Assembly: GCF_047159865.1 (NCBI RefSeq)
Contig: NZ_AP038804.1
Span: forward strand, 682,001 to 746,000
Origin: JAIOSF01 sp047159865
Lineage (GTDB): Bacteria; Campylobacterota; Campylobacteria; Campylobacterales; Arcobacteraceae
Length of the DNA: 64,000 bases
Reading direction: 5' to 3'
The position numbers were made by a program, and so were the translations under genes. This document shows, one piece after another, positions 33,756 through 41,141 of this stretch. Under the pieces are notes generated by a model, which saw only the letters and a program-made list of their open reading frames with translations, did not search any database and was not told the origin of the DNA. The first letter of the stretch is position 1, and every line of letters begins with the position of its first letter.

Positions 33756-34400
33756 TTATATTTTATTATGTTTTGCGATGAATTCAACTGCTTCATTTAT
33801 ATCATCTGTGATAATATATAAACTCAAATCTTCTTTACTGATATATTCATGTTCAAGCATCACTTTAAAAAACTTTTCCAATGGTTTGTAAAACTCTTTG
33901 CCAAAAAGTACTATAGGAAAAGCACCCATTCTTTTTGTTTGCACCAAACATAAAGCTTCTGAGAGTTCATCTAAAGTTCCAAAACCTCCTGGCATAGCTA
34001 TAAAAGCAACAGAGTGTTTGATAAATGTCACTTTTCTAGTAAAAAAATATTTGAAATTTAGTGAATGTTGAACAAACTTATTTACCTTTTGCTCTTCTGG
34101 AAGTTTTATATTTAGACCAACCGATATTTTTGCACCTTTATTTCCAGCTTCCATAATACCACCGCCACCTCCTGTTACAATAGCAAAGCCTTTTTTTGAT
34201 AATTTTTGCGAAAGCTCTACAGTTTGTTTATAGTAATTATTTTTTCGTGGTGTTCTTGCACTTCCAAAAATCGACACAGCAGGTGGAAGTGATGCGAACT
34301 CTTCATGTGCGTCTGTAAAATCACTTATGATTCTAAATATTCTCCATATATCTTTCTCTTTGTTATGATTGTCTAAAAAACTTTTTTCTATATCTTTCAT
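33756..34400 (-). CDS. LOG-family nucleotide 5'-monophosphate phosphoribohydrolase-like protein
   Basis: The 214-residue protein has the LOG family signatures: VSIFGSARTPR, VTGGGGGIMEAGNKGA, and the catalytic/nucleotide motif MPGGFGTLDELSEAL. LOG proteins cleave nucleoside monophosphates (cytokinin-type or AMP) to base and ribose 5-phosphate; older annotations call them lysine decarboxylases. The physiological substrate here is unknown. It appears monocistronic, with 85 bases to glnS. Confidence 0.9.
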   Translation of the reverse strand: MKDIEKSFLDNHNKEKDIWRIFRIISDFTDAHEEFASLPPAVSIFGSARTPRKNNYYKQTVELSQKLSKKGFAIVTGGGGGIMEAGNKGAKISVGLNIKLPEEQKVNKFVQHSLNFKYFFTRKVTFIKHSVAFIAMPGGFGTLDELSEALCLVQTKRMGAFPIVLFGKEFYKPLEKFFKVMLEHEYISKEDLSLYIITDDINEAVEFIAKHNKI

Positions 34401-34627
34401 AAATGGCTCCTAGATTTTTGTAAGTTTAACTCTTTTTTCTTTAAAGCATCATCATAAAAATCATTGTATTTAAAGGACTCAAATATATTTTTAACAAAAT
34501 TCAGAAACCTTTTAGCTTAAAAAATGGATATTTAGTTTATAATTTTATTACAGAATATGAGAAGAAAAGAACCTTGAATTCCTATTTTTAATTTTCTTAT
34601 TCTAAATATTACTACGGAAAAAATACA

Positions 34628-34924
34628 ATGAAAAAAGACTCTATAATATTTATGTTGAGATCACATGGTGTTACAGAAGAACATATAACTGCTTTTTCTT
34701 TAAAGCTAAGAGATAAAAGTTTTACAGTTGATGATTGTGATAAACTTTTAGTAAAACTAGGTTATGAAAAACTATTTACCATTGAAGATGAAACAGTACA
34801 CAAAACTGATGATGAATTAGATGATAATCTTTACGAAGATGAGATAGATGATTTTGATGATTTTGATGATGATTCTTACTCAGACCATGAATTATTTCAT
34901 AAAAAACCTACTTTTATTGACTAA
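34628..34924 (+). CDS. Small acidic hypothetical protein
   Basis: The 98-residue protein has a short helical N-terminal part (IFMLRSHGVTEEHITAFSLKL) and a strongly acidic C-terminal part (DDFDDFDDDSYSD). No family is recognised. The acidic tail could bind cations or a basic partner. A strong terminator follows directly. The 227-base stretch before it (34401-34627) holds no gene that I can support. Confidence 0.65.
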   Translation: MKKDSIIFMLRSHGVTEEHITAFSLKLRDKSFTVDDCDKLLVKLGYEKLFTIEDETVHKTDDELDDNLYEDEIDDFDDFDDDSYSDHELFHKKPTFID

Positions 34925-34953
34925 TAGCTAATTTTTACAATTAGCTATTTTTA
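34923..34953 (+). terminator. Rho-independent terminator after the acidic small protein
   Basis: An 11-bp perfect stem (34923-34933 with 34939-34949, AATAGCTAATT / AATTAGCTATT), a five-base loop and a T-rich tail start at the stop codon of the 98-residue gene, just before the RNase H gene. Confidence 0.85.
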
Positions 34954-34997
34954 TATGTTTTTAGTATACTTCTACTTGTAAATGAAGGACAAAATAT

Positions 34998-35798
34998 ATG
35001 AATATAAATAAAGAATTTATCAAACTTATCGCACACAATAATACACTCAATAAAACACAATGTAAAATCTTGAATATCGATTTTCCCACACCTGAAAACT
35101 TTATAGAAGAGCTACTACAAAAAGAGATCTGTGAACATGATGTAAATAGATTGATACTTTTAAAAGGCATTGTTGCGGTAAAGTCACAAGAACAAATTGT
35201 CAAAAATTATATGCAGATACTAGAGTTTAAAAAAAACAAGATAAAAGAAACATCAATACAAACACCTGTAACAACCACACAAAACACAAATAATCAAGAA
35301 AATACAAATGTAAGTATATATTGTGATGGTGCTTGTTCAGGGAACCCTGGAAAATCAGGAAGTGGACTAGCTTTATATAAAAACAATGAAAAACCAGTTT
35401 TATACTACGGAAACTATGAGCCAAATGGCACGAATAATACAGCCGAACTCAAAGCACTTTATAAAGCACTTTTATTAGCATCTGAGATAAAAACTCATGA
35501 AAAAGTGATGATACTTTCAGATTCAAAGTATAGTATAGACTGTATCTCAACTTGGGCATACGGATGGAAAAGAAATGGCTGGACTAAAAAAGGTGGAGAG
35601 ATAAAAAACTTAGACCTCATTAAAAATGCTCACAATCTTTATGAACAAATAAAAGATAAAATCACTATCAAACATGTCAAAGGACACGCAGGGATAGAAG
35701 GAAATGAACTAGCCGATCGAATGGCACTTCATGCTATAAAAGCTCAAAATGATGAGTTTGAGGTGTATGATTATGTGAGTGTGGATAGTGTTTTGTAA
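34998..35798 (+). CDS. Ribonuclease H with N-terminal extension
   Basis: Residues ~110-255 form an RNase HI domain with the four carboxylates: Asp in IYCDGACSGNPG, Glu in NTAELKALYKAL, Asp in ILSDSKYSID, and Asp in GNELADRMALHA, plus the basic handle AYGWKRNGWTKKGG. It degrades RNA in RNA-DNA hybrids. The N-terminal ~105 residues are extra compared with E. coli RNase HI; they include a helical part and a Thr/Asn/Gln-rich linker, and do not look like the known caulimovirus-type hybrid-binding domain. Confidence is high for RNase H and low for the role of the extension. Confidence 0.92.
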   Translation: MNINKEFIKLIAHNNTLNKTQCKILNIDFPTPENFIEELLQKEICEHDVNRLILLKGIVAVKSQEQIVKNYMQILEFKKNKIKETSIQTPVTTTQNTNNQENTNVSIYCDGACSGNPGKSGSGLALYKNNEKPVLYYGNYEPNGTNNTAELKALYKALLLASEIKTHEKVMILSDSKYSIDCISTWAYGWKRNGWTKKGGEIKNLDLIKNAHNLYEQIKDKITIKHVKGHAGIEGNELADRMALHAIKAQNDEFEVYDYVSVDSVL

Positions 35799-35807
35799 AC
35801 TAAGTTT

Positions 35808-36125
35808 TTAAGAATGGTATTCTTTTAAAAGAGTTCTTAGTTCATTATCTGATAAATTCTCTTTTTGAGTTTTAGAAAAAATAGAAACCAAAACTATTTT
35901 TTCTTTTAATTGTTGATAAATAATAATTCTAAAACCTCCACTTTTACCTGTAGGTATTGAAGAATTTTTGACTTTTTTTTTATAAAGGTTATATCCCAAT
36001 GAAACACCTACTTCATGCTTCGATTCTATTTCATTAACTGCTTGCTTTAAATCAAATTTTAATAGTTTGAATTTTTTTGATAAACCTTTTGCTTCTCGTA
36101 AAAAGTTGTTACTATATTCAATCAT
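35808..36125 (-). CDS. RelE/ParE-type toxin
   Basis: The 105-residue basic protein (IEYSNNFLREAKGLSKKF, GGFRIIIYQQ, KIVLVSIFSKTQKENLSDNEL) shows the RelE superfamily pattern, with Arg in the GGFRIII strand and the Tyr/Lys-rich end typical of mRNA interferases. It overlaps the antitoxin stop by eight bases. Its stop overlaps an imperfect hairpin shared with the convergent RNase H gene. Confidence 0.85.
   Translation of the reverse strand: MIEYSNNFLREAKGLSKKFKLLKFDLKQAVNEIESKHEVGVSLGYNLYKKKVKNSSIPTGKSGGFRIIIYQQLKEKIVLVSIFSKTQKENLSDNELRTLLKEYHS
35810..35824. terminator. Small hairpin between convergent RNase H and RelE-type genes
   Basis: A 6-bp stem AAGAAT/ATTCTT (35810-35815, 35819-35824) has a three-base loop, with A/T runs on both sides. 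It may terminate both transcripts, but it is short. Confidence 0.4.
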
Positions 36126-36405
36126 CCAATTGATCCCACAACTTATCTATCGCATGAGTATTTCCTTTTTTGATATCTTGTAAACCCGTGTCTACAGAGG
36201 TCAAAAACTCTTGTGATTCTACTTTTTTGAGAGCTTCATTCATAACTTCATATTCATCTTTTGAAACTAAAACTGCTTCTACTTTATTGTTTTTTAAAAT
36301 AGCAAGCTTTTCTACTGTGTTATTTTTTATTTGAGATAGATACGAACCAAACTTTTTTGCAAAATCTGATGAGGGTATAAGTTCATTTGTTGAATATGAC
36401 ACCAT
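36118..36405 (-). CDS. Phd/YefM-type antitoxin
   Basis: The 95-residue protein starts VSYSTNELIPSSDFAKKFGSYLSQI and contains AILKNNKVEAVLVSKDEYEVM, the DNA-binding fold of Phd/YefM antitoxins; the C-terminal part would wrap the RelE-type toxin. AAGGAT precedes the ATG. A palindrome with a promoter lies directly upstream, consistent with autorepression by the toxin-antitoxin complex. Confidence 0.88.
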   Translation of the reverse strand: MVSYSTNELIPSSDFAKKFGSYLSQIKNNTVEKLAILKNNKVEAVLVSKDEYEVMNEALKKVESQEFLTSVDTGLQDIKKGNTHAIDKLWDQLDD

Positions 36406-36424
36406 TTAAAATCCTTAATATATA

Positions 36425-36448
36425 CCGTAATATTTTACGGAAATTATA
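36425..36448 (-). promoter_or_regulatory. Promoter and palindromic operator of the RelE/Phd operon
   Basis: A perfect palindrome CCGTAA-TATT-TTACGG (36425-36440) lies 20 bases before the antitoxin ATG. A minus-strand TATAAT at 36443-36448 places the transcription start inside it. This is the expected geometry for an autoregulatory toxin-antitoxin operator. Confidence 0.7.
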
Positions 36449-36492
36449 TCATAAAAAAGTTTTTTTGTAAAATAAATTATCTAAAGGTATTT

Positions 36493-37251
36493 TTATATCC
36501 TTAGTTGTCTAGTCTTATACTGTAAAATAGCACCATTATCATCTGCTATATAAATATGCCCATCATTATCAAAACATATACCCTCTTGGGCTGATTTGTC
36601 TAGTTTTATTTTTTTGATAGTTTTATTCTTTTTGATATCGTATTTTATGAGTAAGTTTTTTTTGTCACTTGTCATATACAAGTATCCATCGTGAAAAGTC
36701 ATTCCTGCTATGTCGATATAGCCATGGTTATAAACCTCTTTTATTTTTGTTTTTTTCTTTTTTAGTGAGCCTACTTTTAAGATCACGCTAGCATTCTCTT
36801 TGAGCTTTTTATCATAAGTTTTTTTTGATTGGTTTGATACATAGATATCTCCGTTTTCATCTATGGCTATCGCTTCTAGTCCTGTTTTTTTAGACTTTTT
36901 GAGTATCTCTACACCATCAAATTTTCTTTTGATTTTTACTTCACGCTCTAATTCTAAACTTGCTCGATTTAAGATAAGAATAGATTCTTTCCCCTCAACT
37001 GCAACTAAAAGCTTATCATTTTTTGTATCGTATGTGATACCTTCCAAGTCATACTTTCCTAAAAAAAACTTTCTTTTGATATCACCTTTTGGTGTGAGTT
37101 TATATATCCAGCCTTCATCGTTTACAACTATGAGCATATCTGTTTTTGCTATATATACGATACCTGAAGCTTCTGGAATTTTTGCTATTGTTTTAGCGTT
37201 TAGGTTTAGACTAGAAATTAGAAATAGTGTGAATAATATTTTTTGGATCAT
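36493..37251 (-). CDS. Exported beta-propeller protein (YjiK/SdiA-regulated-like)
   Basis: A signal peptide (IQKILFTLFLISSLNLNA) precedes repeated strands such as ASGIVYIAKTDMLIVVNDEG, DLEGITYD, GLEAIAIDENGDIYVSNQ and EGICFDNDGHIYIADDNG, which look like propeller blades of the SdiA-regulated family. It is probably a periplasmic or outer-membrane-facing binding protein. The ligand is unknown. It is 252 residues long and apparently monocistronic. Confidence 0.75.
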   Translation of the reverse strand: MIQKILFTLFLISSLNLNAKTIAKIPEASGIVYIAKTDMLIVVNDEGWIYKLTPKGDIKRKFFLGKYDLEGITYDTKNDKLLVAVEGKESILILNRASLELEREVKIKRKFDGVEILKKSKKTGLEAIAIDENGDIYVSNQSKKTYDKKLKENASVILKVGSLKKKKTKIKEVYNHGYIDIAGMTFHDGYLYMTSDKKNLLIKYDIKKNKTIKKIKLDKSAQEGICFDNDGHIYIADDNGAILQYKTRQLRI

Positions 37252-37334
37252 TGTGTGTACTTTCTATAATAAATTTAGTCAAATTATATCTAAATAATTT
37301 TATAGAAAGTAACTATTTTTATAAAAAAGTTATT

Positions 37335-38438
37335 TTAGATTTGAAAGTTTCTTTTCGCTTCTTCCTCTTTTTTATCATTCCATTCAAAGATGAAACACAT
37401 AGGAAGTTGGTCTCTTTTTCCTAAATACTTAGCTGTAATAAAAGCAGAAATCATAATAGACAATATAGCCACAACTGAAGCAACAGCCAATGATGAAACA
37501 CCACTTAACCCTTGTCCAACAGTACATCCAATAGCTAAAACTCCACCAACACCCATTAAAGCACCACCTATCATATTGTATTTTATTTTACTATGTTGTA
37601 AGTTTGCTGTACACCCAAAACTGTATTTTTTGTTAAATTTTGACATAATAAAAGCACCACTTAAAACTCCAAGGATAATGCTTACTCCAAATGACAATTC
37701 AGTCACTTGATAATAAGTAAAAAACTCTAAAGTTTGTGCTGTAGGATACACAAAACTCATACTAGCAACTGCAATCTCTTTTTCCATACTATCAGCACCA
37801 ACAACACCTGTGATATACCAACCTATAGCTACTAAAAGTCCAACTACAACCCCATCTCTTAAAGATAAAATTCTTTTGAAACTTTTTGTTAAAATCCATA
37901 AAAAAATAGCAAGTGGTATTAGTACTACAAATATATTTAGTTGTTCATTTGAAAGGTATGCTGATACAGATAAAAGTGTTTCATTTTTTGTAAACAAACT
38001 TATATATTCACTCAAAAAACCTCTTGTTGTAGCATACGCAAAAATTCCTATGAAAATAAGAGTCACTAATGAATATGGATCACCTTGAGCGAACTTTACA
38101 AGATGTCTACTACTACACCCATCTGCTATCATCATCCCTATTCCAAATAACGCACCACCTATAATAATCGTAAAATAATTTATATCATCTTTAAAATAGT
38201 TTGATTGTGTTAGGTCTATCTCATTTATGTTTGCAACAAAATATGTAGAAACTATTGCTACAATTATTGCCATCACTACTGATGCGGCTCTTTTAGTAGA
38301 GTTTGTTAATATATAATCTTTAATTGATCCACTAAAACAAAATTGATTTTTTTGTGCTATCATTCCAAACAATGCACCTAATATAAATGCTGATAAATAT
38401 ACTATCTCGAATACTTCATAATTTTCTAAATCGAACAT
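37335..38438 (-). CDS. YeeE/YedE-family transporter (thiosulfate/sulfur uptake)
   Basis: The 367-residue polytopic membrane protein has two YeeE repeats. The conserved Cys-containing loops are ADGCSSRHLVKFAQGDP and GCTVGQGLSGVSSLA, with a further Cys in SFGCTANLQ and an N-terminal NQFCFSGS. In characterised members (TsuA) these cysteines relay thiosulfate. It is divergent from the siroheme and APS reduction genes, so import of a sulfur compound for assimilation is likely. Confidence 0.88.
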   Translation of the reverse strand: MFDLENYEVFEIVYLSAFILGALFGMIAQKNQFCFSGSIKDYILTNSTKRAASVVMAIIVAIVSTYFVANINEIDLTQSNYFKDDINYFTIIIGGALFGIGMMIADGCSSRHLVKFAQGDPYSLVTLIFIGIFAYATTRGFLSEYISLFTKNETLLSVSAYLSNEQLNIFVVLIPLAIFLWILTKSFKRILSLRDGVVVGLLVAIGWYITGVVGADSMEKEIAVASMSFVYPTAQTLEFFTYYQVTELSFGVSIILGVLSGAFIMSKFNKKYSFGCTANLQHSKIKYNMIGGALMGVGGVLAIGCTVGQGLSGVSSLAVASVVAILSIMISAFITAKYLGKRDQLPMCFIFEWNDKKEEEAKRNFQI

Positions 38439-38500
38439 CTCTTTCCTTTTTATAATTTTGTGATTATATCAAATATTTTATTCTATGTCAACTAATTCAC

Positions 38501-38524
38501 TTAATTTACTAGAGATTAAATTAA
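38501..38524. promoter_or_regulatory. Inverted repeat I in the yeeE-cysG divergent region
   Basis: The perfect 8-bp half-sites TTAATTTA (38501-38508) and TAAATTAA (38517-38524) have an eight-base spacer. They lie about 80 bases from cysG and 63 from the transporter start. This is a candidate regulator site, with AT-richness as a caveat. Confidence 0.4.
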
Positions 38525-38543
38525 CTTAATAAAAATATAAATT

Positions 38544-38560
38544 AAGTTTGAGTTAAACTT
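38544..38560. promoter_or_regulatory. Inverted repeat II in the yeeE-cysG divergent region
   Basis: A perfect AAGTTT-GAGTT-AAACTT lies 46 bases before the cysG ATG, close to where the cysG promoter should be. Together with the inverted repeat at 38501-38524 it suggests joint control of the divergent genes. Confidence 0.45.
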
Positions 38561-38605
38561 GGTTTATGTTATTCTTTCAAAACTATATTTAAAAAAGAGA
38601 AACAA

Positions 38606-39151
38606 ATGAAAAAAAATGTAACTATCCCTATTCTTCTAAAGAATCCCAAAATATTACTTATTGGTGGAGGAAATATTGCTTTACAAAAAGCAAGTGTACT
38701 GCATCACAACAATATTGATTTTGCAATTATATCAGAAACTGTAAATAAAAAAATAACAAAAAAAACAAAAGATATAACTTTAAAAACTTTTAAACTCAAA
38801 GATATAAAAGATCATTATATTATTATAGATGCTACAGGTGTTCCATCCGTTGCAAAAAAACTTTTAAAGTACAAAAAAAAGCATAGTATATTACTCAACA
38901 TTGTTGATGTACCAGAATATTGTGACTTCTATTTTATGGCACTTACAAAAAATAAACCACTTCAAATAGCAGTTTCAAGCAACGGGGCTTCACCCACAGC
39001 TGCACAATTTTTTAGAGATGAGTGTGAAAAACTCATCCCTAAAGATATCAGTAAATACCTAAGAAAAAAGCATAAACAAAGAGAAGCTGGAATCATCAAA
39101 ATCAAGCAAACAAAAAAAGAATTAGAAAAGAGAAAGAGATCCTTACTCTAG
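38606..39151 (+). CDS. Siroheme synthase N-terminal-type protein (precorrin-2 dehydrogenase/ferrochelatase)
   Basis: The 181-residue protein starts MKKNVTIPILLKNPKILLIGGGNIALQKAS, the NAD-binding start of CysG-N/Met8p, and continues with INIVDVPEYCDFYFMAL-like and AVSSNGASPTAAQFFRDE motifs. It converts precorrin-2 to sirohydrochlorin and siroheme, the cofactor of sulfite reductase. It lacks the C-terminal uroporphyrinogen methyltransferase half of E. coli CysG. It heads the plus-strand sulfur cluster, before DUF2061 and cysH. Confidence 0.9.
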   Translation: MKKNVTIPILLKNPKILLIGGGNIALQKASVLHHNNIDFAIISETVNKKITKKTKDITLKTFKLKDIKDHYIIIDATGVPSVAKKLLKYKKKHSILLNIVDVPEYCDFYFMALTKNKPLQIAVSSNGASPTAAQFFRDECEKLIPKDISKYLRKKHKQREAGIIKIKQTKKELEKRKRSLL

Positions 39152-39166
39152 TTCTCCACTAGAGTA
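39144..39166 (+). terminator. Hairpin at the end of the siroheme synthase gene
   Basis: A perfect 9-bp stem (39144-39152 with 39158-39166) has a TCTCC loop and overlaps the stop codon. No T tract follows, so termination may be partial. A strong promoter lies just downstream. Confidence 0.5.
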
Positions 39167-39191
39167 TACTTAATTAAATAGGTAGAGTTAC

Positions 39192-39250
39192 TTGACATTA
39201 ATCTCTCTTTCTGTTATAATTTCTTCAACAATTTGGCAAAAGGTCAAATT
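39192..39250 (+). promoter_or_regulatory. Sigma-70 promoter of DUF2061-cysH-cysD-cysN with inverted repeat at +1
   Basis: A consensus TTGACA (39192-39197), a 17-base spacer and TATAAT (39215-39220) form a perfect sigma-70 promoter. Just downstream an inverted repeat AATTTG...CAAATT (39230-39235, 39245-39250) covers the expected transcription start and the start of the leader. Such a strong core promoter with a site at +1 suggests repression, for example by a cysteine-responsive regulator. Confidence 0.7.
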
Positions 39251-39264
39251 CAAAGGAAAATAAG

Positions 39265-39489
39265 ATGAAAGAAAAAGCTTATCGGTCGTTAGTAAAAACT
39301 ATCTCATGGAGAGTTTTAGGTACTATTGATACTATAGTTATATCTTATTTAATAACTGGTAGTTTAGCGATGGCAGCATCGATTGGATCTATTGAAGTTG
39401 TAACAAAAATGATTTTATACTATTTTCATGAAAGAGGATGGGATAAGTTAAACTTTGGAAGAACACAAGAACCAGATTATCAAATATAG
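39265..39489 (+). CDS. DUF2061 small membrane protein
   Basis: The 74-residue protein has the DUF2061 pattern: YRSLVKTISWRVLGTIDTIVISYLITG, then a second hydrophobic stretch ending VTKMILYYFHERGWDKL. Two membrane helices are predicted. DUF2061 genes recur next to sulfate activation genes in other bacteria, as here before cysH. The function is unknown. AAAGGAAAATAAG precedes the ATG. Confidence 0.85.
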   Translation: MKEKAYRSLVKTISWRVLGTIDTIVISYLITGSLAMAASIGSIEVVTKMILYYFHERGWDKLNFGRTQEPDYQI

Positions 39490-39497
39490 GAAAAAAT

Positions 39498-40199
39498 ATG
39501 ACAAATACAATAGAAGAATTAAACACAAAATTTAAAAGCTCAAACCCACAAGATGTACTAGAGTTTCTTTTAAATGACAAAACAAAAATCGTTGCACTCT
39601 CTTCTAGCTTCGGAGCAGAAGATCAAGTGTTAACTCACATGATGCTGATGCACGATAAAAATGCCAATATTTTTACACTAGATACTGGTCGGCTTCCATA
39701 TGAGACTTATGATGTTATGGATTCAACAAATTTAAAATATGGTATAAAAGTAGATGTTTTTTTTCCACAAAATGAAAAAGTTGAAGAGTTATATAAAACA
39801 CAAGGTATCAATGGATTTTATGAATCAATTGAAAAAAGAAAAAACTGTTGTTTTACAAGAAAAATAGAGCCTTTACAAAGAGCTCTAAAAGATGTAGATA
39901 TTTGGGTGACTGGTTTGCGTGCATCACAAAGTGTGACACGAGAAGATATGCCGCTTTTTGAATATGATGAAACATTTAAAGTGATAAAAGTAAACCCACT
40001 TATACAGTACAGTGAAGAAGATGTATGGGAATATATCAAAGAAAATAATGTTCCTTTTAATAAGTTACATAAACAAGGTTATCCTAGTATCGGTTGTGCA
40101 CCCTGTACACGGCCAGTGAAAGCTGGCGAAGATATTAGAAGTGGTAGATGGTGGTGGGAAAACCCAGAACATAAAGAGTGTGGGTTACACGCTAAATAA
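39498..40199 (+). CDS. cysH: Adenylyl-sulfate (APS) reductase, CysH family
   Basis: The 233-residue protein has the CysH fold (VALSSSFGAEDQVL, TLDTGRLPYETYD) and the catalytic C-terminal ECGLH. The paired cysteines NCCFTRK and GCAPCTRPV are the ligands of the [4Fe-4S] cluster that marks APS-reducing rather than PAPS-reducing enzymes. It should reduce APS from CysDN directly to sulfite, so a CysC kinase is not needed; none is seen here. It is eight bases after the DUF2061 gene. Confidence 0.93.
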   Translation: MTNTIEELNTKFKSSNPQDVLEFLLNDKTKIVALSSSFGAEDQVLTHMMLMHDKNANIFTLDTGRLPYETYDVMDSTNLKYGIKVDVFFPQNEKVEELYKTQGINGFYESIEKRKNCCFTRKIEPLQRALKDVDIWVTGLRASQSVTREDMPLFEYDETFKVIKVNPLIQYSEEDVWEYIKENNVPFNKLHKQGYPSIGCAPCTRPVKAGEDIRSGRWWWENPEHKECGLHAK

Positions 40200-40225
40200 A
40201 AATTTAATTTTAAAGGGAGTACAAA

Positions 40226-41140
40226 ATGGAAATAAGTAAAGAACGATTAACGCATTTAAAACAGTTGGAAGCTGAGTCTATGCACATCATGAGAGAAGTA
40301 ATAGCAGAGTTTCAAAATCCAGCTATGCTTTACTCTGTTGGAAAAGATAGCTCAGTAATGTTACATATTTTACAAAAAGCATTTTATCCAGCACCACCAC
40401 CACTTCCACTTGTGCATGTTGATACTAAATGGAAATTTAAAGAGATGATTGAGTTTAGAGATAGAAGAGCAAAAGAAGTAGGTATGGAACTACTTACATA
40501 CTCAAACCCAAAAGGACTTGAGATGGATATATCTCCATTTACACATGGGTCTGCTGTACATACTGATATCATGAAAACTGAGGGTTTAAAAAATATGTTA
40601 AATATCCAAAAATTCGATGCTGTTTTTGGAGGAGCTAGAAGAGATGAAGAGAAATCTCGAGCAAAAGAGAGAATTTACTCTTTTAGAGATGAAAATCACA
40701 GATGGGATCCAAAAAACCAAAGACCAGAGTTATGGAATATTTATAATGGGCGTCACACAAAAGGCGAGTCTATTAGAGTTTTCCCTATTTCAAACTGGAC
40801 TGAGCTTGATGTTTGGCAGTATATCTATTTAGAAGGGATTCCTATTCCTGATTTATATTTCTCAAAAGAGCGAGAAGTAGTAGAATATATGGGTACAAAA
40901 ATCATGGTAGATGATGATAGAGTTCCTGAAGAGCTGCGAAAAACTGCAAAAAAAGAGAAAGTAAGATTTAGAACACTTGGTTGTTATCCATTAACAGGAG
41001 CAGTTGAAAGTGAAGCTGCAACACTTCCTGAGATTATTCAAGAGATGTTAGTTTGTACAACAAGTGAGAGACAAGGTAGATTAATAGATAGTGATGGCGA
41101 CGCATCAATGGAAAAGAAAAAACAAGAGGGGTATTTTTAA
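40226..41140 (+). CDS. cysD: Sulfate adenylyltransferase subunit 2
   Basis: CysD makes APS from ATP and sulfate together with the GTPase CysN. The 304 residues carry the PP-loop YSVGKDSSVMLHI and the family stretches PLVHVDTKWKF, FGGARRDEEKSRAKER and FPISNWTELDVW, and end in the conserved region GRLIDSDGDASMEKKKQ. AAAGGGAG precedes the ATG. The stop is one base before the cysN ATG. Confidence 0.96.
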   Translation: MEISKERLTHLKQLEAESMHIMREVIAEFQNPAMLYSVGKDSSVMLHILQKAFYPAPPPLPLVHVDTKWKFKEMIEFRDRRAKEVGMELLTYSNPKGLEMDISPFTHGSAVHTDIMKTEGLKNMLNIQKFDAVFGGARRDEEKSRAKERIYSFRDENHRWDPKNQRPELWNIYNGRHTKGESIRVFPISNWTELDVWQYIYLEGIPIPDLYFSKEREVVEYMGTKIMVDDDRVPEELRKTAKKEKVRFRTLGCYPLTGAVESEAATLPEIIQEMLVCTTSERQGRLIDSDGDASMEKKKQEGYF

Positions 41141-41141
41141 C

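Noticed and set aside
34401..34627. Possible small RNA gene in the gap before the acidic small protein
   Set aside because: No convincing stable hairpin, terminator or conserved promoter could be seen; only AT-rich sequence with a weak imperfect inverted repeat.
41091..41141. Earlier ATG for cysN inside cysD
   Set aside because: Adds residues that read the conserved cysD C-terminus in another frame; the ATG at 41142 has a good ribosome-binding stretch.
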